NCBI GenBank assembly: GCA_002316295.1
Contig: DCDF01000146.1
Coordinates: 1-7,394, forward strand
Length of the DNA stretch: 7,394 nt
Reading direction: 5' to 3'
Source of the DNA: Syntrophaceae bacterium UBA1062
GTDB taxonomy: Bacteria; Desulfobacterota; Desulfomonilia; UBA1062
Shown: positions 1 to 7,249 of the stretch, one piece after another
Layout: every line of letters begins with the position of its first letter
How positions within the stretch are numbered: position 1 is the first letter of the stretch
Program-made: the position numbers and the translations under genes
The notes under the pieces: generated by a model
Told to the model about the DNA's origin: nothing
Databases searched by the model: none
The model's input: the letters and a program-made list of their open reading frames with translations, nothing else

Positions 1-344
1 TAGGAGAGCTCGTAGAGAAGGGAAAACCCCACCACGTCGAAGAGGCGCAACGGCCGCTTTTCTTCGAGACTGTAGAGCCCGATCCCGCCCTCGAGGAGTG
101 CGTCTGCCATATCGTGCCAGGGGGCGAAGACCCGCTGCGCCCATACCCCGGGTATGGAATTGAGGGTATGATAGAGGATTTTGATCCCCGCATGAGACAT
201 GCCTATTTCATAGGTGTCAGGAAACGCAAGGGCAAACCGCGTATGGACCTCGTGGTCGGGCTTGACGACCTCATTGATCTCTCCGCCGATATAGCGGCCG
301 GGTTTGGCGACCGACTGGAGGGTCCTGTAATCGACTGGGTTCAT
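1..344 (-). CDS. B12-binding radical SAM protein, TIGR03960-type (N-terminal part only)
   Basis: Read on the minus strand from an ATG at 344, this frame stays open to the left edge, giving about 114 residues of a longer protein. It begins MNPVDYRTLQSVAKPGRYIG and continues with FALAFPDTYEIGMSH, GIKILYHTLN, FAPWHDMADAL and DVVGFSLLYEL. I recognise this pattern as the N-terminus of the uncharacterised TIGR03960 radical SAM family, whose members start with a cobalamin-binding-like domain and are often fused to a DUF2344 domain. The CxxxCxxC cluster motif would lie beyond the edge, so the radical SAM core itself is not seen. A second in-frame ATG lies two codons upstream (350-348), but GGGAAGAG (360-353) sits only 2 nt from it and 8 nt from the ATG at 344, so I chose 344. 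The gene is divergent from the + strand cluster. The reaction and substrate are unknown. Confidence 0.85.
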   Translation of the reverse strand, partial: MNPVDYRTLQSVAKPGRYIGGEINEVVKPDHEVHTRFALAFPDTYEIGMSHAGIKILYHTLNSIPGVWAQRVFAPWHDMADALLEGGIGLYSLEEKRPLRLFDVVGFSLLYELS

Positions 345-352
345 GTGCATAT

Positions 353-360
353 CTCTTCCC
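353..360 (-). promoter_or_regulatory. Ribosome binding site of the divergent radical SAM gene
   Basis: Read on the minus strand this is GGGAAGAG, 8 nt before the ATG at 344 and only 2 nt before the ATG at 350. The spacing decides for the downstream start. Confidence 0.5.
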
Positions 361-364
361 GCGA

Positions 365-395
365 CTGAAAGGGCTGCGGATGCAGACCCTTTCGG
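365..395. other. Strong inverted repeat in the divergent intergenic region
   Basis: CTGAAAGGGCTGC (365-377) pairs with GCAG (382-385) and CCCTTTCGG (387-395). This gives about 13 base pairs including one G-T wobble, with a GGAT loop and a single bulged A at 386. No T-run follows on either strand, so it does not look like a standard intrinsic terminator. In the radical SAM transcript it would form just upstream of the ribosome binding site and could affect translation or RNA stability. It could equally be a DNA-level protein site. The structure is read directly; any role is inference. Confidence 0.5.
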
Positions 396-535
396 CCTTC
401 AGGACTGTCCTTTCATCCTTTCGAGATATTCATTCACCATACGCTAACCTCATATGTGAACAATAGTCAAATAGATGATGGCCGGTCATATTTCTTGCCT
501 GATGGGGATTGTCATGATAAGGAAATTGTGAAAGT

Positions 536-544
536 GAGGAGGGG
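536..544 (+). promoter_or_regulatory. Ribosome binding site of the RodZ-like gene
   Basis: GAGGAGGGG ends 5 nt before the ATG at 550. An upstream in-frame GTG at 544 overlaps the end of this site and so is unlikely to be the start. Confidence 0.7.
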
Positions 545-549
545 TGGTT

Positions 550-1020
550 ATGTCTGACGAGAAACTCACACTGGGACAGTATTTCAAGAGAGAACGGGAA
601 GAACGAGGCATTTCTCTCAAGGAAATCGAGCAGAAGACCAAAATCCCCGCCCAGACTCTGAAATTCCTCGAAGAAGATCAGGTGGACGTACTCCCTCCGA
701 GAGCCTTCTTACGCGGGTTCCTCCAGGTTATCAGCAAGGAGTTCGACATGAACGAGGAGGATCTCGTCAGCCATCTCGATGAAACCCTGGCAGCCCATGG
801 GAAAAAGGAAGAAATCCGCAGCAGGTTCATAAAAAACACCCATGTGGAAAGCTTCACCCTTCAGCGGATCGTGATCGCCTTTGTCGTGATCTTCCTGCTG
901 ATCGTCATCTTTGGATTTTCCATGAAAACCTGTAAAGGCCCCGATCAGAAGAGGGCCGCAGGCGTATATTCGCTCGAGGTTCCCGGGAACGCCCCGGACA
1001 CGGTTGAAGCCGGGTCATAG
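550..1020 (+). CDS. Short RodZ-like helix-turn-helix, single-pass membrane protein
   Basis: The protein has 156 residues starting MSDEKLTLGQYFKREREERG. Residues about 7-63 form a RodZ-type helix-turn-helix (HTH_25 family), with ISLKEIEQKTKIPAQTLKFL followed by the characteristic LPPRAFLRGFLQ. An acidic and basic linker leads to one hydrophobic helix at about 106-124 (RIVIAFVVIFLLIVIFGF), followed by only about 30 residues with no recognisable fold. In RodZ the cytoplasmic helix-turn-helix binds MreB and helps cell-shape maintenance, and most family members carry a periplasmic beta domain (DUF4115) after the membrane helix. That domain is absent here. The protein could be a minimal RodZ or an unrelated membrane-anchored member of the same domain family. 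It is the first gene of the + strand cluster, 52 bp before mgtE. The domain call is firm; a cytoskeletal role is inference, so I give no symbol. Confidence 0.8.
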   Translation: MSDEKLTLGQYFKREREERGISLKEIEQKTKIPAQTLKFLEEDQVDVLPPRAFLRGFLQVISKEFDMNEEDLVSHLDETLAAHGKKEEIRSRFIKNTHVESFTLQRIVIAFVVIFLLIVIFGFSMKTCKGPDQKRAAGVYSLEVPGNAPDTVEAGS

Positions 1021-1072
1021 ATTTCTTGAATCTGAATAGAGAGTCAGCCGAGTTCCTCGTGAGGGGTCTGGT

Positions 1073-2413
1073 ATGCCGGTAAAAGCTTCTGATGTAAAAC
1101 AGCTGCAAGATTATATCGAAAAGGGGTGGGAGTTCCATATCATCGATATGCTCCACGACCTCAAGCCCGTGGAGATCGCCGAGCTCATCGAAGCCCTTGA
1201 CGAAGAATCCAGGGGCAAGTTCTTTGTTCTCCTGGATGTCGATACCGCTTCCGAGGTGATTGCCGAGCTTTCCTCAGAATCCCGGGAAGACATCATCGAC
1301 GGCATGTCCGATAAGGACCTGGCAAGGATCGTCCAGGACATGGATTCTGACGACGCCGCCGACCTGGTGGGCGATCTCCACGCCGAGCGAGCCGAGCGGG
1401 TCCTTGCCGAGCTCAGCCCCGAAGACTCATTCGACATCAAAGCCCTGCTCAAGTATCCGGAGGATACGGCCGGCGGCATCATGCAGCGGGAGCTGATATC
1501 CGCGCTTCCCAACGCCACCGTGGACGAGGTGATCGCCGAGATACGACGCCTCCACACGGAAATCCAGAACATCCACATGGTGTACGTGGTGGACAACCGT
1601 CGCATGCTCGTGGGCACCGTGCCTCTGGTGAACCTCATTCTCTCCAAGCCTGACGCCACCATGGCCCAGATCATGGATTTCGACCCCATGACGGTTCCCG
1701 TGGACATGGACCAGGAGCAGGTGGCGAACCTCTTCAAGCGCTACGACTCCATGGTCATGCCGGTGGTCGACGAGCAAGGCATCCTGCTCGGGCGCATAAC
1801 GGTCGACGATGTCGTGGATATCATGGAAGAAGAGGCAACGGAAGACATGTTCATGCTCGCCGGAGCCGAGGAGGACCTGCTGAGTTCGTCGGTAATCCGC
1901 AACGCCTCAACCAGAATCCCCTGGCTCTTCGTCAGCTGGGTGGGAGGAGTGCTCGCCACATTTCTCATCAGAGGGTTCGAGACCACGATCAGCAAGGTGG
2001 TCGGGCTGGCAGCCTTCATGCCCATCATTCTCGGCATGGGAGGCAACGTCGCCTCTCAGGCTGTGGCGCTGATCGTCCGGGGCATCGCGACCGGAGCGTC
2101 ATCGACCACGAACTTCAAGAGCATCGTGATCAAGCAGATCGGAGTTGGCATCCTGCTCGGGGCCATGTTCGGGGCCATGCTCGGAGCCATCGCCTTTTTC
2201 CTCTATCCCGACGAACTGCGCATCTCTGTCGTAGTGGCGCTGTCCATCCTGATCTCAATGTCGCTTGCATCGTTTACGGGCACACTCCTGCCCATTCTGT
2301 TCTATAAGCTCAACAAAGACCCCGCCGTTGCCTCCGGCCCCTTCGTGACAACCGCCATGGACATCATGGGCGTCGCGGCGTACCTTGGGATTGCGGTGGC
2401 GCTCATCTTCTGA
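1073..2413 (+). CDS. mgtE: Magnesium transporter MgtE
   Basis: The protein has 446 residues, normal for MgtE, a homodimeric Mg2+-selective inner-membrane channel gated by cytosolic Mg2+. The order of domains is a cytosolic N domain (about 25-130) of superhelical repeats such as LKPVEIAELIEAL and MDSDDAADLVGDL, two CBS domains (about 135-255, ending ITVDDVVDIMEEEATEDMFM), an amphipathic plug helix, and five membrane segments (about 281-446). The second membrane segment has the family signature MPIILGMGGNVASQAVAL (316-333). The last contains PFVTTAMDIMG, whose Asp430 corresponds to the conserved selectivity aspartate of Thermus MgtE. GAGGGG (1061-1066) stands 6 nt before the ATG. No Mg2+-sensing M-box leader fits in the 52 bp upstream, so expression probably follows the cluster promoter, with Mg2+ control at the protein level through the N and CBS domains. 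Confidence 0.97.
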   Translation: MPVKASDVKQLQDYIEKGWEFHIIDMLHDLKPVEIAELIEALDEESRGKFFVLLDVDTASEVIAELSSESREDIIDGMSDKDLARIVQDMDSDDAADLVGDLHAERAERVLAELSPEDSFDIKALLKYPEDTAGGIMQRELISALPNATVDEVIAEIRRLHTEIQNIHMVYVVDNRRMLVGTVPLVNLILSKPDATMAQIMDFDPMTVPVDMDQEQVANLFKRYDSMVMPVVDEQGILLGRITVDDVVDIMEEEATEDMFMLAGAEEDLLSSSVIRNASTRIPWLFVSWVGGVLATFLIRGFETTISKVVGLAAFMPIILGMGGNVASQAVALIVRGIATGASSTTNFKSIVIKQIGVGILLGAMFGAMLGAIAFFLYPDELRISVVVALSILISMSLASFTGTLLPILFYKLNKDPAVASGPFVTTAMDIMGVAAYLGIAVALIF

Positions 2414-2418
2414 TCTCC

Positions 2419-3120
2419 ATGAACCGGCTCTCCACAGACGCCATTATCCTGAACAGCATCGATTTCCTTGAATCGGACAAGGTCATCTGCGCGCTGACCA
2501 GGGACAAAGGGATCGTCCATGCGATCGCGAAGGGGGCCAAAAGGAGCAAGAAACGCTTTCCCGGAACCCTGGAGCCCTTCTGCGAGGTTTCCATGGAGAT
2601 CTTTGTCAAGCGGGAGGGAGATCTTCACCGGATAGAATCCGCCCAGCTCATCGATGCACACCTCGGCATCCGGGAGGACCTGGACGTCCTGGCCCACGCC
2701 ACGGTTCTGCTGGAGCTCATCAAGGAGCACCTGGGGCCCATGGATCCGAGCCCGGCCACCTATGAGCATCTGCAAGCGGCGCTCAATGCCATGGAGCCGG
2801 GACGGCAGTGGTTCTCGGTATGGTGCGTGGCCCTGTTGAACATCCTCTCCTCTCTGGGATACGGCATCGACCTCGCCCGGTCCGGAAAGACCGGTTCACC
2901 GAGATCGGTTCCGTCGAGCACGCTCTCACGGGAGGCAGCCACGTTCCTGCTCAATGCATCCCGTCTCGATGAGGAGGTTCTCGGGCGGCTTTCCGTCAAG
3001 CCATCCCTGAAAAGGGAGATTACCGCCTTTCTTCTGGCCGTATGTAACAAGGTGTCCGAGAAACGGCTCAAATCCGTTTCCTTCCTGGCGAAGCTGCTTG
3101 ATTTTGACCTGAACCAGTGA
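2419..3120 (+). CDS. recO: DNA repair protein RecO
   Basis: The protein has 233 residues, near the family's usual length. RecO works with RecR (and RecF) to load RecA onto SSB-coated single-stranded DNA in gap repair. The N-terminal OB fold (about 1-80) is recognisable from AIILNSIDFLESDKVICALT, the conserved KGAKRSKKRFPGTLEPF and EIFVKREGDLHRIESAQLID. A helical domain follows (ATVLLELIKEHL, then WFSVWCVALLNILSSLGYGI). Where many RecO proteins carry a zinc-binding four-cysteine module after this GYG motif, the sequence here is DLARSGKTGSPRSVPSS, with no cysteine. E. coli RecO also lacks the zinc site, so function need not be lost. The ATG lies 5 bp after the mgtE stop and has no clear Shine-Dalgarno sequence, which suggests translational coupling to mgtE. 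Confidence 0.93.
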   Translation: MNRLSTDAIILNSIDFLESDKVICALTRDKGIVHAIAKGAKRSKKRFPGTLEPFCEVSMEIFVKREGDLHRIESAQLIDAHLGIREDLDVLAHATVLLELIKEHLGPMDPSPATYEHLQAALNAMEPGRQWFSVWCVALLNILSSLGYGIDLARSGKTGSPRSVPSSTLSREAATFLLNASRLDEEVLGRLSVKPSLKREITAFLLAVCNKVSEKRLKSVSFLAKLLDFDLNQ

Positions 3121-3121
3121 T

Positions 3122-3128
3122 AGAGGGG
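3122..3128 (+). promoter_or_regulatory. Ribosome binding site of glyQ
   Basis: AGAGGGG lies 6 nt before the ATG at 3135 and fixes that start. The upstream in-frame GTG at 3117, which overlaps the recO stop codon as GTGA, has no comparable site and would add six residues not expected in GlyQ. Confidence 0.75.
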
Positions 3129-3134
3129 ACCATT

Positions 3135-3995
<861 letters not shown>

Positions 3996-3997
3996 GC

Positions 3998-6067
3998 ATG
4001 GCACAATCACTGCTGTTCGAGATCGGCACCGAGGAGATACCCTCCGGCTTCATCGTTCCCGCGCTCGAGTTCATGAGATCGTGGATTGCCGGCAGGCTTT
4101 CAGATGCAAAGTTGCCGCACGAAGCCGTAGAGGTTTTCGGCACACCCAGGAGGCTCGCCGTGAGGGTGACCGGGCTGGCCGAAAAGCTGCCCGACACGGT
4201 GGAAAACCGGATGGGCCCGGCCAAACAGGCGGCGTTCGACAACGAGGGCAACCCTACCAAGGCGGCCCTGGGCTTCGCCCGCTCCGCCGGGGTGGACATC
4301 AAGGATATCGGATTCGTGCAGACGCCCAAGGGCGAGTATCTCTGCGTCACCCGGACCATCCCGGGCAGGCCGACCGATGAGTTCCTCACCGGGTTGCTGC
4401 AGGACATGATCTTCCAGATCCCCTTTCCCAAGACCATGAAGTGGTCGAACCCCGATGTACGCTTCGCCAGGCCGGTCCACTGGATTGCGGCTGTCTACGG
4501 CGGCCGGGTTCTGCCCGTGAGGTTCGGCGATGTGGAGGCCGGGAGCGTGACCTACGGCAACCGTTTCATGGCCGGTTCCGCCATAAGCATCCCTGACGCG
4601 CAGGCCTATGAGGATCTTCTCACCAAGAGCTACGTGATCCCCGGAATTGAAAAGCGCAAAGAGCTCATCTGGGAAGGGGTGAGCATGAACGCCCGCAACC
4701 TCAAGGCCGAGGTGAGGGACAGGGACCTGCTCGACGAGGTGGCGAACCTGGTTGAATACCCGCACGTCATCATAGGCCGCTTCGACGACGCGTTTCTGAA
4801 GCTGCCCGCCGAAGTACTGGTGACCGTGATGAAGCACCACCAGCGCTATTTCCCCATGTACTCCCTGGACGAGGGCTCGGCGCTGCGCCCCTATTTCGCT
4901 GCGGTGAGCAATATCGTGCCCAAGAACGACGCCGTGGTCCGAACCGGCAACGAGCGGGTGCTCAAGGCGCGGCTCGACGACGGCAAGTACTTTTTCGAGG
5001 AGGACCTGAAGGTCCCCCTGGAGGAGTATGCGGAAAAGCTGAGAGATGTCATCTTCCACAAGGACCTGGGCACCTCGTATGAAAAGATGGAGCGGTTCCG
5101 GAACATCGCCCGGTATCTGGCGGAAACCCTTGCCCCGGAGAAGAAGGAGAAGGTCGCGGAGGCCGCGTATCTGTGCAAGGCCGACCTGAACAGCCTCATG
5201 GTCTGCGAGTTTCCCGAGCTCCAGGGCATCATGGGCAGTGAGTATGCCCTGCGCCAGGGTCGCGATCCCGAGGTGGCGCGGGCCATCCGGGAGCACTATC
5301 TCCCGACTTCGGCCGAAGACGAGCTTCCTTCCGATGTCATCGGCGATGTGGTGGGTATATCCGACCGCATCGACACCGTCTGCGGGTGCTTCGGCGCAGG
5401 CATGATCCCCACCGGAACCTCGGACCCGTACGCATTGAGGCGGCAGACCATCGCTATCGAGAACATCTTGCTCGCCAAGAACTACCGGGTGTCCATATCG
5501 GAGCTCATCGACCGGTCGCTGCAGGAACTCGCGGCAAGGCTCAAAAGAAGCGCTGCAGAGGTGAAGGAGGATGTGCTGTCCTTCTTCCGCTCCCGGTTCG
5601 TCTCCATCCTCCAGGGCCGGGGCATCCCTTCGGACGTGATCGAGGCGGTCCTTCAAGGCTTCGACGATCCTGTCGACACCTTCATGCGCGCCCGGGCCAT
5701 CGCCGACGTGAGGCACCAGGAGTGGTTCGCGTCCATCTCGTCCGCGTCAAAGCGGGTGGAGAACATCCTGAAAAAAGTGCAGGTGTCCGGCTCCGTGTCG
5801 GAAGACCTCCTTGCCCAGGATGAGGAAAAGGCTCTGTACGGCCGATTCAGGGAGATGGAGGGCTCGTTCATCGCCCATGCGGCCAAAGGGGAGTACGCCG
5901 AGGCCCTCAGGCTCCTTGCAGGACTGAAGGAGCCTATCGACAGCTTCTTCGACAAGGTTCTGGTCATGAGCGAGGACGAAGGCGTCCGGAAAAACCGCAT
6001 TGCGCTGCTCAAAGCCCTGGTCGGGCTGTTCGACCGGGTGGCGCAGTTCTCGAAGATTTCGACCTGA
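3998..6067 (+). CDS. glyS: Glycyl-tRNA synthetase beta subunit
   Basis: The protein has 689 residues, the normal size for GlyS, the tRNA-binding partner of GlyQ. The N-terminus MAQSLLFEIGTEEIPSGFIV is typical, followed by FGTPRRLAVRV, the GP and ALGFARSAGV region, and PKTMKWSNPDVRFARPVHWI. The middle has MKHHQRYFPMY (278-288) and NERVLKARLDDGKYFFEEDL. The HD-like region carries CEFPELQGIMGSEYAL (from about 403), AIREHYLPTSAEDELPSD, and IPTGTSDPYALRR (470-482). The C-terminal part (about 570-680) is the DALR-type anticodon-binding domain. The ATG at 3998 has AAGGAG (3987-3992) at 5 nt, placed over the end of glyQ, so the two subunits are tightly coupled. The frame is open about 110 codons further upstream but that stretch overlaps glyQ and is not coding. 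The TGA stop is in frame with the next gene, only two codons before its ATG. Confidence 0.98.
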   Translation: MAQSLLFEIGTEEIPSGFIVPALEFMRSWIAGRLSDAKLPHEAVEVFGTPRRLAVRVTGLAEKLPDTVENRMGPAKQAAFDNEGNPTKAALGFARSAGVDIKDIGFVQTPKGEYLCVTRTIPGRPTDEFLTGLLQDMIFQIPFPKTMKWSNPDVRFARPVHWIAAVYGGRVLPVRFGDVEAGSVTYGNRFMAGSAISIPDAQAYEDLLTKSYVIPGIEKRKELIWEGVSMNARNLKAEVRDRDLLDEVANLVEYPHVIIGRFDDAFLKLPAEVLVTVMKHHQRYFPMYSLDEGSALRPYFAAVSNIVPKNDAVVRTGNERVLKARLDDGKYFFEEDLKVPLEEYAEKLRDVIFHKDLGTSYEKMERFRNIARYLAETLAPEKKEKVAEAAYLCKADLNSLMVCEFPELQGIMGSEYALRQGRDPEVARAIREHYLPTSAEDELPSDVIGDVVGISDRIDTVCGCFGAGMIPTGTSDPYALRRQTIAIENILLAKNYRVSISELIDRSLQELAARLKRSAAEVKEDVLSFFRSRFVSILQGRGIPSDVIEAVLQGFDDPVDTFMRARAIADVRHQEWFASISSASKRVENILKKVQVSGSVSEDLLAQDEEKALYGRFREMEGSFIAHAAKGEYAEALRLLAGLKEPIDSFFDKVLVMSEDEGVRKNRIALLKALVGLFDRVAQFSKIST

Positions 6068-6072
6068 AGAGG
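6067..6072 (+). promoter_or_regulatory. Poorly spaced Shine-Dalgarno-like site before the HD gene
   Basis: AAGAGG overlaps the last base of the glyS stop codon and stands only 1 nt before the ATG at 6074, closer than is usual for a working site. Initiation here may depend on ribosomes finishing glyS. Confidence 0.35.
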
Positions 6073-6073
6073 C

Positions 6074-7156
6074 ATGAAAGGCGCCGATCCCACTCATGCC
6101 CTGAGGAGAAGGCCGGAAGATTCGGTCACAGGAGACATGAGGGACGCCTTTTCCATCGATGTGGACAGGATCCTCCATTCTCAGGCGTACACGTCCTACA
6201 TCGACAAGACCCAGGTGTTCTACCTGGTGGGGCACCAGGGGATCTCTCACCGCGTCATCCACGTGCAGCTGCTCTCGAGGATCGCCCGGACTATCGGACG
6301 CAGGCTCGGGCTGAACGACGACCTGATCGAAGCCGTCGCCATCGGTCACGATATCGGCCACCCGCCGTTCGGCCACGACGGCGAGCAGTACCTGGACGAG
6401 CTCTGCAGGCAGGCCGGGATCGGCCCGTTCAGGCACAACCTGCAGGCCATACAGTCCCTGGAGTGCATCGAGAAAGGCGGCAAAGGCCTCAACCTCACCC
6501 TCCAGGTCCTGGACGGGATTCTGTGCCACAACGGGGAGGCCACCGAGCAGTGTCTCTGCCCTGAGGCCGCCTTCACTTTCGAGGACCTGGACAGGAAGAT
6601 GGCGCTCACCCGCCATGGGAGGACGCCTCCTCCCATGACCATGGAAGGCTGCCTGGTGAGGGTTGCGGACACGGTGAGCTACATCGGCAGGGACATCGAG
6701 GATGCCATATCGTTGGGCATCATCTCCCGCAGTGATATTCCACGGGAGGCTTCCCGCCTCCTCGGCGACACGAACGGCAAGATCGTCTACGCCCTGGTGG
6801 ACGATCTCATCAGGCATTCCTCCGAAGGGCGGATCGCGTACTCTCCGCCGGTGTTCCAGGCGCTGGAGGAGCTCAAGCGCTTCAACTACGAACGGATATA
6901 CCTCAACCCCCTGGTCAAGACCGAGTCGTCGAAGATCAGGACCATGTACAATCTCATGTTCCAGCGCCTCATGGAAGACTTGGAGGAGAAGCGACCGGAC
7001 TCCCGGATCCGCACCCGGTTCCTGGCGAAGCTCGACCCGGCATACCAGGAGAGGCTGATGCCCGGAGAGATCGTCAGAGACTTCATCGCGAACCTCACCG
7101 ACTCGGCGTTTCTGAAGGTGTTTCACGAGCTGTTCGTGCCCCAAGTGCTGGGATAA
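6074..7156 (+). CDS. dGTP triphosphohydrolase-like HD-domain protein
   Basis: The protein has 360 residues. The metal-binding H...HD...D pattern of HD phosphohydrolases is complete: His63 in RVIHVQLLSRIA, His92-Asp93 in AIGHDIGHPPFGHDGE, and Asp199 in VRVADTVSYIGRDIEDAI. HDIGHPPFGH is the deoxyguanosinetriphosphate triphosphohydrolase (dGTPase) signature, and FRHNLQAIQSLE matches the family's second histidine cluster. Known relatives cleave dNTPs to deoxynucleoside and triphosphate, which controls dNTP pools. The exact substrate cannot be read from the sequence. DADRILHS-like and YTSYIDKTQVF elements near residues 30-49 support translation from near 6074, since I recall relatives beginning with a similar RRRPE segment. 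A second ATG at 6137 would also precede the conserved core, but AGGAG (6130-6134) is only 2 nt from it. It is 6 bp after glyS and is the last gene of the cluster. Confidence 0.88.
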   Translation: MKGADPTHALRRRPEDSVTGDMRDAFSIDVDRILHSQAYTSYIDKTQVFYLVGHQGISHRVIHVQLLSRIARTIGRRLGLNDDLIEAVAIGHDIGHPPFGHDGEQYLDELCRQAGIGPFRHNLQAIQSLECIEKGGKGLNLTLQVLDGILCHNGEATEQCLCPEAAFTFEDLDRKMALTRHGRTPPPMTMEGCLVRVADTVSYIGRDIEDAISLGIISRSDIPREASRLLGDTNGKIVYALVDDLIRHSSEGRIAYSPPVFQALEELKRFNYERIYLNPLVKTESSKIRTMYNLMFQRLMEDLEEKRPDSRIRTRFLAKLDPAYQERLMPGEIVRDFIANLTDSAFLKVFHELFVPQVLG

Positions 7157-7168
7157 CGGACAGAGCAG

Positions 7169-7197
7169 CGCAGGTCCTGCGGAGGTTTTTCTCCAGG
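7169..7197 (+). terminator. Weak terminator-like element after the HD gene
   Basis: CGCAG (7169-7173) and CTGCG (7177-7181) form a short stem with a 3-nt loop, and TTTTT follows at 7186-7190 after four more bases. An alternative fold pairs CCT (7176-7178) and GGAG (7181-7184) with CTCC (7191-7194) and AGG (7195-7197), placing the T-run in the loop. Its position 13 bp after the last stop codon fits a transcript end, but the stem is short and the T-run brief. Confidence 0.3.
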
Positions 7198-7206
7198 GGA
7201 AGACGG

Positions 7207-7249
7207 CTCGAGGCAGGCCCGCTGCCCGTCGTAAATCAGGCCTGCCGAG
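7207..7249. repeat. Long inverted repeat downstream of the HD gene
   Basis: CTCG (7207-7210) and GCAGGCC (7213-7219) pair with GGCCTGCCGAG (7239-7249). This is about 11 base pairs with a 2-nt bulge and a 19-nt loop. Inside it, GGCAG (7212-7216) can pair instead with CTGCC (7222-7226), so two mutually exclusive hairpins are possible. No T-run follows on either strand. It may add to the transcript end through Rho-type or RNA-stability effects; this is inference. Confidence 0.45.

Larger units (their letters stand above)
345..549. promoter_or_regulatory. Divergent intergenic region, presumed to hold both promoters
   Basis: About 205 bp separate the minus-strand radical SAM gene from the + strand RodZ-like gene, so promoters for both directions should lie here. 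On the minus strand TTGACT (470-465) resembles a -35 box, but the hexamers at 17-18 nt spacing (TTAGCG or TAGCGT, 447-441) are poor -10 matches. On the + strand I found no pair of hexamers that I would defend. The region is visibly more AT-rich than the flanking genes. Other small palindromes are AGGACTGTCCT (401-411) and the imperfect TCATATGTGA (450-459). Confidence 0.4.

Noticed and set aside
114..368. Open frame of 84 residues on the + strand near the left edge
   Set aside because: It is antisense to the minus-strand radical SAM N-terminus, whose translation matches a known family. The + strand frame has no recognisable motif.
480..500. Possible sigma-54 promoter (GG...GC pattern) before the RodZ-like gene
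   Set aside because: The spacing between the GG and GC elements is off (11 or 15 nt instead of 10) and the rest of the consensus is poor.
1021..1072. Possible Mg2+ riboswitch before mgtE
   Set aside because: Only 52 bp are available, far too short for an M-box, and no structured element is visible.
3117..3134. GTG start for glyQ overlapping the recO stop
   Set aside because: The ATG at 3135 has a well-placed AGAGGGG and the usual GlyQ N-terminus. The GTG would add six residues without family support.
4100..5716. Minus-strand open frame of 538 residues opposite glyS
   Set aside because: glyS is unmistakable on the + strand. Long antisense frames are common in GC-rich coding DNA, and this translation, rich in His, Gly and Val, has no domain pattern.
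5747..7144. Minus-strand open frame of 465 residues opposite the end of glyS and the HD gene
   Set aside because: It is a codon-bias shadow of two well-supported + strand genes and spans their boundary. It has no recognisable motif.
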